Positions 43,118-51,098 of a DNA stretch of 64,000 bases are shown piece by piece. The stretch is from Candidatus Sabulitectum sp. GTDB lineage: Bacteria > Fermentibacterota > Fermentibacteria > Fermentibacterales > JCC-6. The notes under the pieces were generated by a model. It saw only the letters and a list, made by a program, of their open reading frames with translations, did no database searches and was not told the DNA's origin. Position numbers and translations under genes: made by a program. The stretch's first letter is position 1. The number at the start of each line of letters is the position of its first letter. The stretch spans positions 32,728 through 96,727 of the forward strand of contig JAGLOJ010000014.1 in NCBI GenBank assembly GCA_023139045.1, written 5' to 3'.

Positions 43118-45265
43118 GTGGATGCTAAAGCCGATGAACTGGTAGACTTTTTTGGGTCCCCCTACCTGGAACAGCTATGGAAGGCTTCAACCGGTGCTCT
43201 GGTTGTATGCGATGCCAACAGGCAGATTCTTCAGGTCTGTCCGGGCTTCACCGATTTGTTCCTGATTCCAGCCGCAGACTGCATCGGACATGACCTTGAT
43301 GAGCTGATCACACCTGCCCAGTTTCTGCCTGAATCCGAGTGTATTTTTGATAGCGCCATTACCGGAACACCAGTATCTCTCACTACAACGAAGGTGAAAA
43401 GCAACGGTGAACTTGCCAGAGTGTTTCAGGTAACAGTGCGGATTATTGCCGATACAGGCGATAAACTTGCCTGTTTTGTTTTTAAACAGATTCCGGAAAA
43501 TTCAAGACAGAGAGCAACAGATAAATGCGATGACAGGGAACTTCTGAACAACGCCTTTGAGAACTCGTTTGAACCATCTCTTTATTCTGATACTGACGGT
43601 AATGCTGTTCGTGCCAATACTGCATTTCACTCTGAATTTGGCTGGACGCACGAAGATATAGCAGAGCAGAGCATTGCAGAAATGTTTATACCACTGTCAA
43701 TCAGGCCCGAAGCAGAGTACATAAATTCAATGCAGAGGGCTGGCAGAGTTCTCCGCCTGAGAACGTTAAGGAAAAAGAAGAATAACAGCACCCTGCAGGT
43801 TTCACTGATTTGCGCTCCTCTGAATTCACAGACTTCGCAAACTGAAACAGGGTACAGAATCTACAGAACTCCAGATTCCAGGAGCCGGACCACAGCAGAC
43901 GTTATCGCCAGGAATGATTTCAGGGAGTGTCCTTATCCGGGGCTGCACACCGGAATGTTTTTCCACGCACGAGTCGATGAAATGAGAACGATGGAATTCA
44001 TCGCTCCCGGCTCAGCATCATATGCCGGATACTCTGAAATTGAATTGCTGTCAAAAGCAAGGCCTTATGCCACCATTATTCTGAACGAAGACCGTAGTAT
44101 GGTCTTGAAGGCAATAGAGGAGTCTCTGGAAAAGCGAAAAGATTACAGTATCACCTACAGAATAAAAAACAGCTCAGGAGACACTCTCTGGGTAATGGAA
44201 CATGGCAGGGCATATTTCATGACAGGGGATGAACCGAATTTCTGTGTTGGATGCATCATAGATATTTCTGAAACAAAGAAAGATCGAGATAATTTATCTA
44301 TGGCCAGAGATCGGATCGAGAAGCTCCACAGTGTTGCGGCAGAACTCCAGCAATCCCGTTCCGAGGGAGAAATTTACCGGATTTGCGCCGAGGCAGGGCA
44401 ATCCATTCTGAACGGTGCATGCAGCTCTGTATTCATCCGGTACGAGCAGGAGATGAAACAGGTGGCCTCCTCCGGCAGGGAACACTACAACTGCAGCAGG
44501 GAATGCAGTCCGGGTATGGTGGAATTGACTCTGAGTACAGTGAGTCCCTGCTATTTCAGTTCCAGGGATCTCGTGGAGGATTTATGCCCGGCAGGAAGCT
44601 CCGGAGCCTGCTTTCGATTGAGTGACAAGGCAGTCTTTCAGATAATCTCCAAGGGCAACAACGTCTTTGGAAGCATCGATACAAGAATCACGGAACTACT
44701 GCTGGGGTATACTCAACAGGGACTCAAGCGCCTGGCGCTTCAGCACCAGTTGATCAATCAGGCACTCCACGACCCTCTCACCGGTATACACAACAGAAAT
44801 TACTTCAATCGGATTATCGAATTGGAAGAACTCAAAGCCCGAAGACTTGGTTCATCCATCGGCTTCATAATGGTGGATGTGGACAAATTCAAAACAGTAA
44901 ATGACAAATACGGCCACCAGACTGGAGATCATGTTCTTCAGGAAGTAGCAAAGATTCTCGGCAATGCTCTCAGAAAAACGGATACAGTGCTGAGATACGG
45001 CGGGGATGAGTTCCTGATAATTCTCACCAGAATGGCAACGGATCACTGCCACAAAGTCGAAGCCCGAATCAATAATGCCATAGCAAAGTCCAGGGTGTTG
45101 CATATGCCTGACGGAGAGAAGATCACCGTTTCAATGGGACACGCCTTCTGGACACCTCAAGCGAAAGAATCCATAGACGATATACTGGGTATGGCTGACA
45201 GCATAATGTACGAAAACAAAAGAAAAAAATTCAGGAGCGTGTCTGACAGTAATTGCTCTGAATAA
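43118..45265 (+). CDS. PAS-GGDEF diguanylate cyclase
   Basis: 715 residues, no membrane helices. Two divergent PAS-like modules occupy about residues 15-240 (ALVVCDANRQILQVCPGFTDLF; EPSLYSDTDGNAVRANTAFHSEFGW). A clear PAS/PAC follows at about 280-390 (APGSASYAGYSEIELLS, WVMEHGRAYFM, VGCIIDISETKKDRD), then a GAF-like region to about 540 and the GGDEF domain to the end. The active site is intact (LRYGGDEFLIILTRM near residue 627), and RKTD five residues before it is a c-di-GMP inhibitory site. It should make c-di-GMP in response to a cytosolic signal. GTG start behind GGGAGG. Confidence 0.92.
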   Translation: MDAKADELVDFFGSPYLEQLWKASTGALVVCDANRQILQVCPGFTDLFLIPAADCIGHDLDELITPAQFLPESECIFDSAITGTPVSLTTTKVKSNGELARVFQVTVRIIADTGDKLACFVFKQIPENSRQRATDKCDDRELLNNAFENSFEPSLYSDTDGNAVRANTAFHSEFGWTHEDIAEQSIAEMFIPLSIRPEAEYINSMQRAGRVLRLRTLRKKKNNSTLQVSLICAPLNSQTSQTETGYRIYRTPDSRSRTTADVIARNDFRECPYPGLHTGMFFHARVDEMRTMEFIAPGSASYAGYSEIELLSKARPYATIILNEDRSMVLKAIEESLEKRKDYSITYRIKNSSGDTLWVMEHGRAYFMTGDEPNFCVGCIIDISETKKDRDNLSMARDRIEKLHSVAAELQQSRSEGEIYRICAEAGQSILNGACSSVFIRYEQEMKQVASSGREHYNCSRECSPGMVELTLSTVSPCYFSSRDLVEDLCPAGSSGACFRLSDKAVFQIISKGNNVFGSIDTRITELLLGYTQQGLKRLALQHQLINQALHDPLTGIHNRNYFNRIIELEELKARRLGSSIGFIMVDVDKFKTVNDKYGHQTGDHVLQEVAKILGNALRKTDTVLRYGGDEFLIILTRMATDHCHKVEARINNAIAKSRVLHMPDGEKITVSMGHAFWTPQAKESIDDILGMADSIMYENKRKKFRSVSDSNCSE

Positions 45266-45319
45266 CCTGCACAAGTGTCGACCAAGCCCATTTTAAAGCG
45301 TTTGTGGCAGGTTCATTCG

Positions 45320-45333
45320 GTTTTTCGAAAAAC
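45320..45333. repeat. 14-base perfect palindrome after the diguanylate cyclase gene
   Basis: GTTTTTC followed by its exact complement GAAAAAC. It lies 55 bases after the stop codon. It could act as a weak terminator or a protein-binding site; nothing decides between them. Confidence 0.35.
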
Positions 45334-45484
45334 TATATTGTCTTGAATACTATCCATGCAATTCATATACTACTCCTCCGCTACTCTGCTGACCGGATCT
45401 TCTTAACATGTTTGCCTTATTGGCTTGATACGTTTTATCATACTTTTCGAGACAACCTGTAATTCACGACATGACAGATCTTGC

Positions 45485-45518
45485 TTGACGCAACATTACA
45501 ATGTAACTACATTACAAT
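45485..45518 (+). promoter_or_regulatory. brnTA promoter with overlapping operator repeats
   Basis: TTGACG at 45485-45490 and TACATT at 45508-45513 are 17 bases apart, placing the start of transcription at or next to the ATG at 45520. CATTACAAT occurs twice as a direct repeat (45494-45502, 45510-45518), and the half-sites also form TTAC-AAT-GTAA at 45496-45506. Such repeats fit self-repression by the BrnT-BrnA complex. Confidence 0.6.
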
Positions 45519-45519
45519 C

Positions 45520-45807
45520 ATGAAAACGCTGCATTTTGAATGGGATCCTGAAAAAGCCAGGATCAATGCTGAAAATCATGAGGGAGTTTCCTTCAAGGAA
45601 GCGGAAAGTGTTTTTTATGATGAACGGGCAATTGAGTTTTATGACGAACAGCATTCGGAATCAGAGAAAAGGTTTCTAATGCTGGGATTGAGTGCAAGAC
45701 TTCGCTTGCTTCTTGTATGTCACTGCGTAAGAGAAAATAATTCTGTCATTCGAATAATCTCAGCCCGAAAAGCGACAAAGAGAGAATCCAAGCACTATTG
45801 GAGGTGA
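45520..45807 (+). CDS. brnT: BrnT-type toxin (RelE-fold ribonuclease)
   Basis: 95 residues, usual length for BrnT, a type II toxin that cleaves RNA and is neutralised by BrnA. Family marks: FEWDPEKARINAENHEGVSFKEAESVF near the N-terminus, then RFLMLGLSARLRLLLVCHC and the C-terminal IIRIISARKATKRESKHY pattern (here VIRIISARKATKRE) with the conserved Arg residues. The ATG has no ribosome-binding site and lies at the predicted transcription start, so a leaderless mRNA is likely. The antitoxin gene starts 5 bases after the stop. Confidence 0.88.
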   Translation: MKTLHFEWDPEKARINAENHEGVSFKEAESVFYDERAIEFYDEQHSESEKRFLMLGLSARLRLLLVCHCVRENNSVIRIISARKATKRESKHYWR

Positions 45808-45812
45808 TGAAA

Positions 45813-46034
45813 ATGAAGGACGAGTATGACCTTTCCCAAATGAAGTCAAGAAGTAACCCATACGCTAAACGTTTAAAAAAACAGATTACTCTTCGGTTAC
45901 AACCTGAGATAATTGAGTACTTCAAATCGTTATCCGAAGAATCAGATATTCCGTATCAGAGCCTGATTAACCTGTATCTCCTTGATTGTGTGAATAGCCA
46001 TCGCAAATTGAAGATGGATTGGGCGACAGGTTAA
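45813..46034 (+). CDS. brnA: BrnA-type antitoxin
   Basis: 73 residues. A flexible N-terminus (YDLSQMKSRSNPYAKRLK) that would wrap the toxin, then a ribbon-helix-helix DNA-binding part: KQITLRLQPEIIEYFKSLSEE and IPYQSLINLYLLDCV. It should bind BrnT and repress the operon. The ATG at 45813 was chosen because GGAGG lies 8 bases before it, overlapping the end of brnT; upstream TTG 45798 and ATG 45807 are too close to that site. Much stronger ribosome binding than brnT, as expected when antitoxin must be in excess. Confidence 0.85.
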   Translation: MKDEYDLSQMKSRSNPYAKRLKKQITLRLQPEIIEYFKSLSEESDIPYQSLINLYLLDCVNSHRKLKMDWATG

Positions 46035-46426
46035 GGTTTTAGAGAGAAAATGCCCTCTCTGTAAACGGTAAATGATTCCGGGCCAATGATAGTCACCAGA
46101 ATTCTTTTCTCGATTTGTCCTCAGAATTGGATGAGCTTGCTGTAGTGCTCTGTACGCCTTAATATTTCGGTATAGTGCGTTGCTATCCTGAGTTCCAGCA
46201 AGGCACTGGTTTATGCGCATAGCACCGCTATGTTATTGAACCAGTAACGCCGCTGGGGCTCTGGAGAGCAAGCAGGATACGAAAGTTTAGGGTATACAGA
46301 GTACTGGTAACATTGGGCTCAGCATTATTGATTCAACTCTGCGGGCTGCCCCGGATTCACTTTCGAACAAAGGTATTAGCAACCACACGAACAACGATAG
46401 TCCATGCTGTCGCTGGGACGCATTCC
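46035..46426. other. Gene-free stretch after brnTA with a large imperfect hairpin
   Basis: No convincing gene in about 390 bases. At 46202-46251 three paired blocks nest: GGC/GCC, CTGGTT (46206-46211) with AACCAG (46239-46244), and CATAGC (46218-46223) with GCTATG (46227-46232). A short hairpin (46041-46046 with 46055-46060) follows brnA. A minus-strand open frame over this stretch has no family features. Confidence 0.4.
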
Positions 46427-47617
46427 TTAGAAAACAGTGATATCAGTGCCGTCTGTTGTGATGATGAAGGTTCCGTCCTGGTCTGTTCGGAAAACCGGAA
46501 TACCCCGACTGTCCAGTCTGTTCAGGAGTTCGCTGTGCGGATGTCCGTAAGGATTTCCTGATCCGACCTCAATTGCCGCGTAAGACGGTTGAACTGCGTC
46601 AAGCCACAAGTTGCCTGTGGCATCACCGGAGCCGTGGTGTCCAACTTTGAGAACGTCGGCTCGCAGATCTTCCGGAGAATAATGGGCAAGAACATCATCT
46701 TCTCCATCATCCGTTTCCAGATCACCGGTAAACAGAAATGAAACTTCCTCAAAGGTTATGTGAATCAGTATTGAAGCATTGTTCATATCGCCGGAGCCGG
46801 GGTGAGCTTCCGGATGAAGTATCTCCACCTGCAGGTTCGGGTCCCAGTCGAGAGTCATACCCCTGGTGCCTTCAATGTATTCTGCACCTGAATTCTGAAC
46901 TTCCTGAAGAAATTCCTCATAAGTGTTGGAAGCATCCCCTGTCCAGCCGCAATCCCAGACCTTGTCCACGGGCATTTCCTCAAGTATGGCGATAAGCCCG
47001 CCGATATGATCCGAGTGTGGATGAGTTCCCACTATTCCATCCAGACGGGTAATACCCAGGCTGTCCAGCATGGGAAGTATCCGGTCTCTGCCACAGCTCC
47101 AGTCACTTCTTCTGTCTCCTCCGTCGATAAGATAGTTGAACCCCCCCGGTGTTCGAATAAGCATAGCGTCACCGGACAAAGATCCATGGGACGGATCTAT
47201 AAAGAAAACTGTAAGATTGTCTGGTTCGTTCAAGGGAATTGTGAGACTGAGTTCGTTGCTCCATGCAGAAAGCAGAGATGTGTTTCTGGTTTCCAGAGCA
47301 TACCAGTAGGTATCACCCGGTGTCACATCGGCATCAAACCAGGTGTTCTGAAGCGGATCACCGGAAAATATTTTCAACGCCTGAGCCTGAGAAGGATCAG
47401 CCTGGATACCGGCAGATTGACTTCTCCACAAGATGTAGGCATTGAAATCTTCATCGGAGCATTGCGTCCAGCTTGTGTACACTACGGAATCGGACTGAAG
47501 CTGAATTGCAAGAACACTTGGCGTGGGGTTACCTGCGGAATCAACCGGTGACTCTCCGCACGACAGAACAATAAGAAGACCGGCAGCAAGCACAGATACT
47601 GGAAATTTAATGCGCAT
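46427..47617 (-). CDS. Lipoprotein with ComEC-like metallo-beta-lactamase domain
   Basis: 396 residues. Signal peptide and lipobox (VLSC near residue 20), a fibronectin III-like unit at about 30-125 (AYILWRSQSAG, TYWYALETRN), then a metallo-beta-lactamase fold: VFFIDPSHGSLSGDAMLI, the metal motif THPHSDHIGG near residue 200, LFTGDLE, and LKVGHHGSG. The order of motifs is that of the C-terminal hydrolase of the DNA-uptake protein ComEC and its secreted relatives, which cleave phosphodiesters. Here it would act outside the cytoplasm. It ends a gene pair with the lipoprotein encoded just upstream (24-base gap). Confidence 0.85.
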   Translation of the reverse strand: MRIKFPVSVLAAGLLIVLSCGESPVDSAGNPTPSVLAIQLQSDSVVYTSWTQCSDEDFNAYILWRSQSAGIQADPSQAQALKIFSGDPLQNTWFDADVTPGDTYWYALETRNTSLLSAWSNELSLTIPLNEPDNLTVFFIDPSHGSLSGDAMLIRTPGGFNYLIDGGDRRSDWSCGRDRILPMLDSLGITRLDGIVGTHPHSDHIGGLIAILEEMPVDKVWDCGWTGDASNTYEEFLQEVQNSGAEYIEGTRGMTLDWDPNLQVEILHPEAHPGSGDMNNASILIHITFEEVSFLFTGDLETDDGEDDVLAHYSPEDLRADVLKVGHHGSGDATGNLWLDAVQPSYAAIEVGSGNPYGHPHSELLNRLDSRGIPVFRTDQDGTFIITTDGTDITVF

Positions 47618-47641
47618 TCAGTTCCTGCTCCTTTTCACTGC

Positions 47642-48424
47642 TCAGTTCCCGATTACACCACTGTCTGCCCCTACCGGGAGTACAGGAGCCTCCCCGCCAT
47701 GGATTACGAATATATCAAAGAACTGCTGAAGGAGCCTTCTCTCCGTGTCTCCGAAAAGCATTCGGAAATCAGGTGATTCCGATGAAACAACCAGTTGCTC
47801 TGCTGTACAGATTTCCCTGAGCATCCACTGTGGAAGGCTGAATGCAGCTTCATACAAAAGAGTTCCATCGGGAAGCCAATTCCCTTCATAGCTTTCAGCC
47901 TGCTCAGCAAGGAATGGAAAGGAAGTTCTGTTGGCAACGATAGTAACAACCTCAGTACCAGTTACCACCGGAAGAAGAGTTCCGCCGTCGGTGGAGGATG
48001 ACACTCCGCTGTGCATGACCAGGCTTTCAACATCTGAATCAATCATATAAGACTGCATTCTGCAAGTAAATTCAAGTTGAAATTCTTTTGCTGCAGATCT
48101 GCGTGAAGAGCCAACAGAGATAATTACGGGTCTTACCTCGAAGGCAACACCGTCGGTTTCAGTTTTGCATCCCACAAGAGTAGACCGTGACCAGTTTCCG
48201 CACCGCTCAATTTCTACATGCCCTCCTCCGAGCAGAAGATACCTGGAATAAACGGTATCTTGAAATGCCGATGGTGGAACGGGAAACGCCGGGGAAGAAC
48301 TCTCAACATACACAGTGTCCGGTGGTTGTACTCCACCTCCGCCGGAGTGTGTGGAATAGTCATACATATTTATCGTGCAGGCGCTAAAAATCAGCAGCCC
48401 GGCTAAAACAGCAATTTTTGTCAT
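47642..48424 (-). CDS. Lipoprotein of unknown function
   Basis: 260 residues. Signal peptide with lipobox FSAC (Cys near residue 18), a Gly/Pro linker (HSGGGGVQPPDTVYVE), then a beta-rich domain (RYLLLGGGHVEIERCGNWS, VAFEVRPVIISVGSS, LEFTCRMQSYMIDSDVESLV). No family recognised. Two ATGs lie side by side; the one at 48424 has better spacing from AAAGGAG. It precedes the metallo-beta-lactamase lipoprotein on the same strand. Confidence 0.7.
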   Translation of the reverse strand: MTKIAVLAGLLIFSACTINMYDYSTHSGGGGVQPPDTVYVESSSPAFPVPPSAFQDTVYSRYLLLGGGHVEIERCGNWSRSTLVGCKTETDGVAFEVRPVIISVGSSRRSAAKEFQLEFTCRMQSYMIDSDVESLVMHSGVSSSTDGGTLLPVVTGTEVVTIVANRTSFPFLAEQAESYEGNWLPDGTLLYEAAFSLPQWMLREICTAEQLVVSSESPDFRMLFGDTERRLLQQFFDIFVIHGGEAPVLPVGADSGVIGN

Positions 48425-48632
48425 CATTTCTCCTTTCATTCCCTATCATACATCTCCAACCAGGAAGGTGTTCCATTGAGAGTCGCCTGGGCCGTTAACG
48501 CAAGACATTCTTATATGATTGCTGCATTTGCCTTTATGGGGATTCCAGCTACTGTAGCAATTCACCTGCTTTCTGAGCAGCCAATACTCTATCAAACGAC
48601 AGTTATATTCGCTCTACCCGAAGGAGGGTTAA

Positions 48633-49316
48633 ATGATCACAACTGCTGCAATTGCAATGACACTGATTCTGGTTTCAACTGTTCTATTTCAAGATGATTT
48701 CAATGACGGAACCGCTGACGAATGGTTTACCGTAGGGCCATCAAGCTATGAGGTTCAGGACCAGAGATACCATTTCAGTGGAGGCGGTGCCGTGAATCAC
48801 GCAACATCTTACAGGGGAGATGCCGGGGAGGTAATGAGTACCCCTGATTACTCCATGTGTACAGATGTTGAAATAGATGTAGGCATCTTTGGCGGAATGA
48901 TGACGAGGTATTCAGAGAACGGCCTTTACAACATGATGCTTGTTTTAAGCATACCCCACCAGGCCCTGAGACTCTACCGGTGGCACTGGTCATCAATCGA
49001 ACTGATAGAATCTTATCCTTTTCCTGTTCAGACCGGTATCACATACACTGTAAAAATGCAGTGCAGTGGAAATACTTTGGCCGGTAGAGCCTGGCTCCCG
49101 GGGGAAAACGAACCGGAGGAATGGTTTGTTTCTGTAACAGACACCCTGTCCAGACCGGGGGCAGCGGCACTTTTTGCCGTAGGAACATCCAAGGAATTCA
49201 CAGATGTGTATATGAGCTGTTTCTTCGACAATGTGGTGGTTGAAACCCCTGAACCATGGGCACTTGCACAAAATACATGGGCAAGCATAAAAAGGCTGAA
49301 CAGTCTGCCGCATTGA
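48633..49316 (+). CDS. Secreted protein with LamG/DUF1080-like beta-sandwich
   Basis: 227 residues. Short signal peptide (TTAAIAMTLILVSTVL) and then a concanavalin-like jelly roll: FQDDFNDGTADEWFTVGPSSYEV at the start, DVEIDVGIFGGMMTRYSENGLYNMMLVLS in the middle, YTVKMQCSGNTLAGRAWLPGENEPEEW and FFDNVVVETPEP near the end. This is the pattern of 3-keto-disaccharide hydrolase-like and LamG modules that bind carbohydrate; no catalytic residues can be assigned. The ATG follows GAAGGAGGG. It is transcribed away from its neighbours. Confidence 0.75.
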   Translation: MITTAAIAMTLILVSTVLFQDDFNDGTADEWFTVGPSSYEVQDQRYHFSGGGAVNHATSYRGDAGEVMSTPDYSMCTDVEIDVGIFGGMMTRYSENGLYNMMLVLSIPHQALRLYRWHWSSIELIESYPFPVQTGITYTVKMQCSGNTLAGRAWLPGENEPEEWFVSVTDTLSRPGAAALFAVGTSKEFTDVYMSCFFDNVVVETPEPWALAQNTWASIKRLNSLPH

Positions 49317-49322
49317 GTACAG

Positions 49323-51098
49323 CTACAGTGCCCGTATCAGAACAACTCTCCGGATAAATACAGGTTCTGTGTGATCTGTACTAAGTTCTACCATCAGAGA
49401 ATCTCCGGCAGGCTGAAGCAGAATGGAGAAGTGCTGAGAATGCTCCGCTGGAATCCACTCACCGGCATCCGGTAAATCAGCAAGAACAATTCCTGCCGGA
49501 ACCTCGGCTGTAATTGTAATTCCAGGTATTTCATTCTGATTATGCGTCACTGTGTGCTTGTACATGTTGAAGAAATAGGCGGGTATTGCAATGGAATCGG
49601 CAGTTTTCTCTATTCCCAGCACGGCGCTTTCCCTGTTGAACCACAATACCCCATGGCAGGTATATGGCCAGGTCCCGCGAACAGTCACACGACTGTAAAG
49701 TCTCTGAAACTCCCCGGAAGATGACAGACTTTCCGCAACGGCTAAACCTGAGGGCTCACCAGCAACATTGAAGCTGATGATATCAGGCTGCCGTTCGAGT
49801 ATGTAATCGGGATTGCAGACATTGTGTCCTGGAAGACCTTTCTCTGCACTACCGCCCTGATTCATGGCCAGATACCTGTCATTCAGACCCAGCATGTCAA
49901 AAGAAGGCAGCTCAGACCAGTAAGGCAGGGCTCCCGCAGCGGTAACGGCAAGAAGAGGTTCCCGTTCTCCGAAAGCTTCTTTCAACACAAGAGCTGTTAC
50001 CTGACCGTCCCATTCCCACAGTTCTTTCCGGGCCTCACGGTTCCGTGAATCAGTATACTGCAACACAACGAAGAGAAGCAGTGTTACCGCAAACAGGAAC
50101 ACAGTTCCGGTGGTTCTTCTAATTTTTGGAAACTCTTCAATACATATCCAGGTAAAAAGAACAACAAGAGGAACGAAATGTCTGTATGCCGGGAAGATAT
50201 CTCCCCCGATAAGTATCAGATAGAGCATCCATACCAGTGCCATTGCCGCCGGCAGCAGAGTTCTTGTATGCCTCTTGCGGACGGCTTTAACGGTTGCAGC
50301 AACAGAAAACAGGCTAAGTGGAAAAAGAACAAATGCACCTCGAATCAGATACTTGATACCCTCGATAGAGTAGTGCACAGATGGACGCATCTTAATCCTC
50401 GCGGTGTTCGGCACATAATCTCCGTAGTAACCAAGTCGAAAACCAAGTTGACCGAGAACAAACAATGCAGGAAGAACTGCCAGAAGAAAAGATCGTTTCC
50501 CGTACCCGGAAAAAAGCAGAACCAGTACCGCGATAAAGGTGAAGATGGCTCCGTCGGGCCTGGTTATACACAGCAATGCCAGTGGAATGGAAGAAGAAAA
50601 ATAAACCTGCACTCCTGCATCCCGGTTATCAATAATTCTCCAGACCAGAGGAATGGAAAGCGCCAGAAGGGCAGCGACAAGAGGCTGTTCCAGGCCTCCA
50701 ATTGCCCAGACCCCCAGAGGTGCGGACAGTACAGCAAAGAGCAGAACAATCATGTGCTCTCTTGTAATATTTTTTCTGTAAGCGAAGAGAACACAGAACA
50801 CAAAGCAGATCATGGAAATAATCCCCAGCAGTCGAACTGTGGCAACTCCGGAAATTCCAGCGAAGACACCGGCAGCAGTTAGAAGAACCCAGAGAAGATT
50901 GGAGTACCCTTCCACTGCTGGGCCATCAGTCCAGGTGAGTCCATCACCATCGGCAAGTCTGGCGGAATAGCGCATGGAAATCAGGGCATCATCAGATAGA
51001 AAAGGCAGATAGAACAGAGCATTGAGTATAAGTACAGCGCTGAAAGCAAGAAAAGCAGGTAGATATGGATATGATCCCTGGCGTGTTCTATTGCCCAA
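49323..51098 (-). CDS. GT-C-type membrane glycosyltransferase
   Basis: 591 residues. About ten hydrophobic helices in the first 370 residues and a soluble C-terminal domain. The first extracytoplasmic loop carries LSDDALISMRYSARLADGDGL and then GPAVEGYSNLLWVLL, the pattern of GT-C enzymes related to ArnT and the mycobacterial AftB arabinosyltransferases, which use polyprenyl-phosphate sugars outside the membrane. The C-terminus is beta-rich. It starts at a TTG that overlaps the end of the ABC exporter gene by 11 bases; the ribosome-binding site is weak, so it probably depends on translation of that gene. Confidence 0.78.
   Translation of the reverse strand: MGNRTRQGSYPYLPAFLAFSAVLILNALFYLPFLSDDALISMRYSARLADGDGLTWTDGPAVEGYSNLLWVLLTAAGVFAGISGVATVRLLGIISMICFVFCVLFAYRKNITREHMIVLLFAVLSAPLGVWAIGGLEQPLVAALLALSIPLVWRIIDNRDAGVQVYFSSSIPLALLCITRPDGAIFTFIAVLVLLFSGYGKRSFLLAVLPALFVLGQLGFRLGYYGDYVPNTARIKMRPSVHYSIEGIKYLIRGAFVLFPLSLFSVAATVKAVRKRHTRTLLPAAMALVWMLYLILIGGDIFPAYRHFVPLVVLFTWICIEEFPKIRRTTGTVFLFAVTLLLFVVLQYTDSRNREARKELWEWDGQVTALVLKEAFGEREPLLAVTAAGALPYWSELPSFDMLGLNDRYLAMNQGGSAEKGLPGHNVCNPDYILERQPDIISFNVAGEPSGLAVAESLSSSGEFQRLYSRVTVRGTWPYTCHGVLWFNRESAVLGIEKTADSIAIPAYFFNMYKHTVTHNQNEIPGITITAEVPAGIVLADLPDAGEWIPAEHSQHFSILLQPAGDSLMVELSTDHTEPVFIRRVVLIRAL

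Noticed and set aside
46041-46060. Terminator after brnA.
   Set aside because: Only a 6-bp stem with an 8-base loop and no T-run on the plus strand.
45942-46220. A 92-codon minus-strand frame overlapping brnA and the following gap.
   Set aside because: It runs antisense into the brnA coding region and over part of the hairpin at 46202-46251, and matches no family I know. The brnA reading is much better supported.
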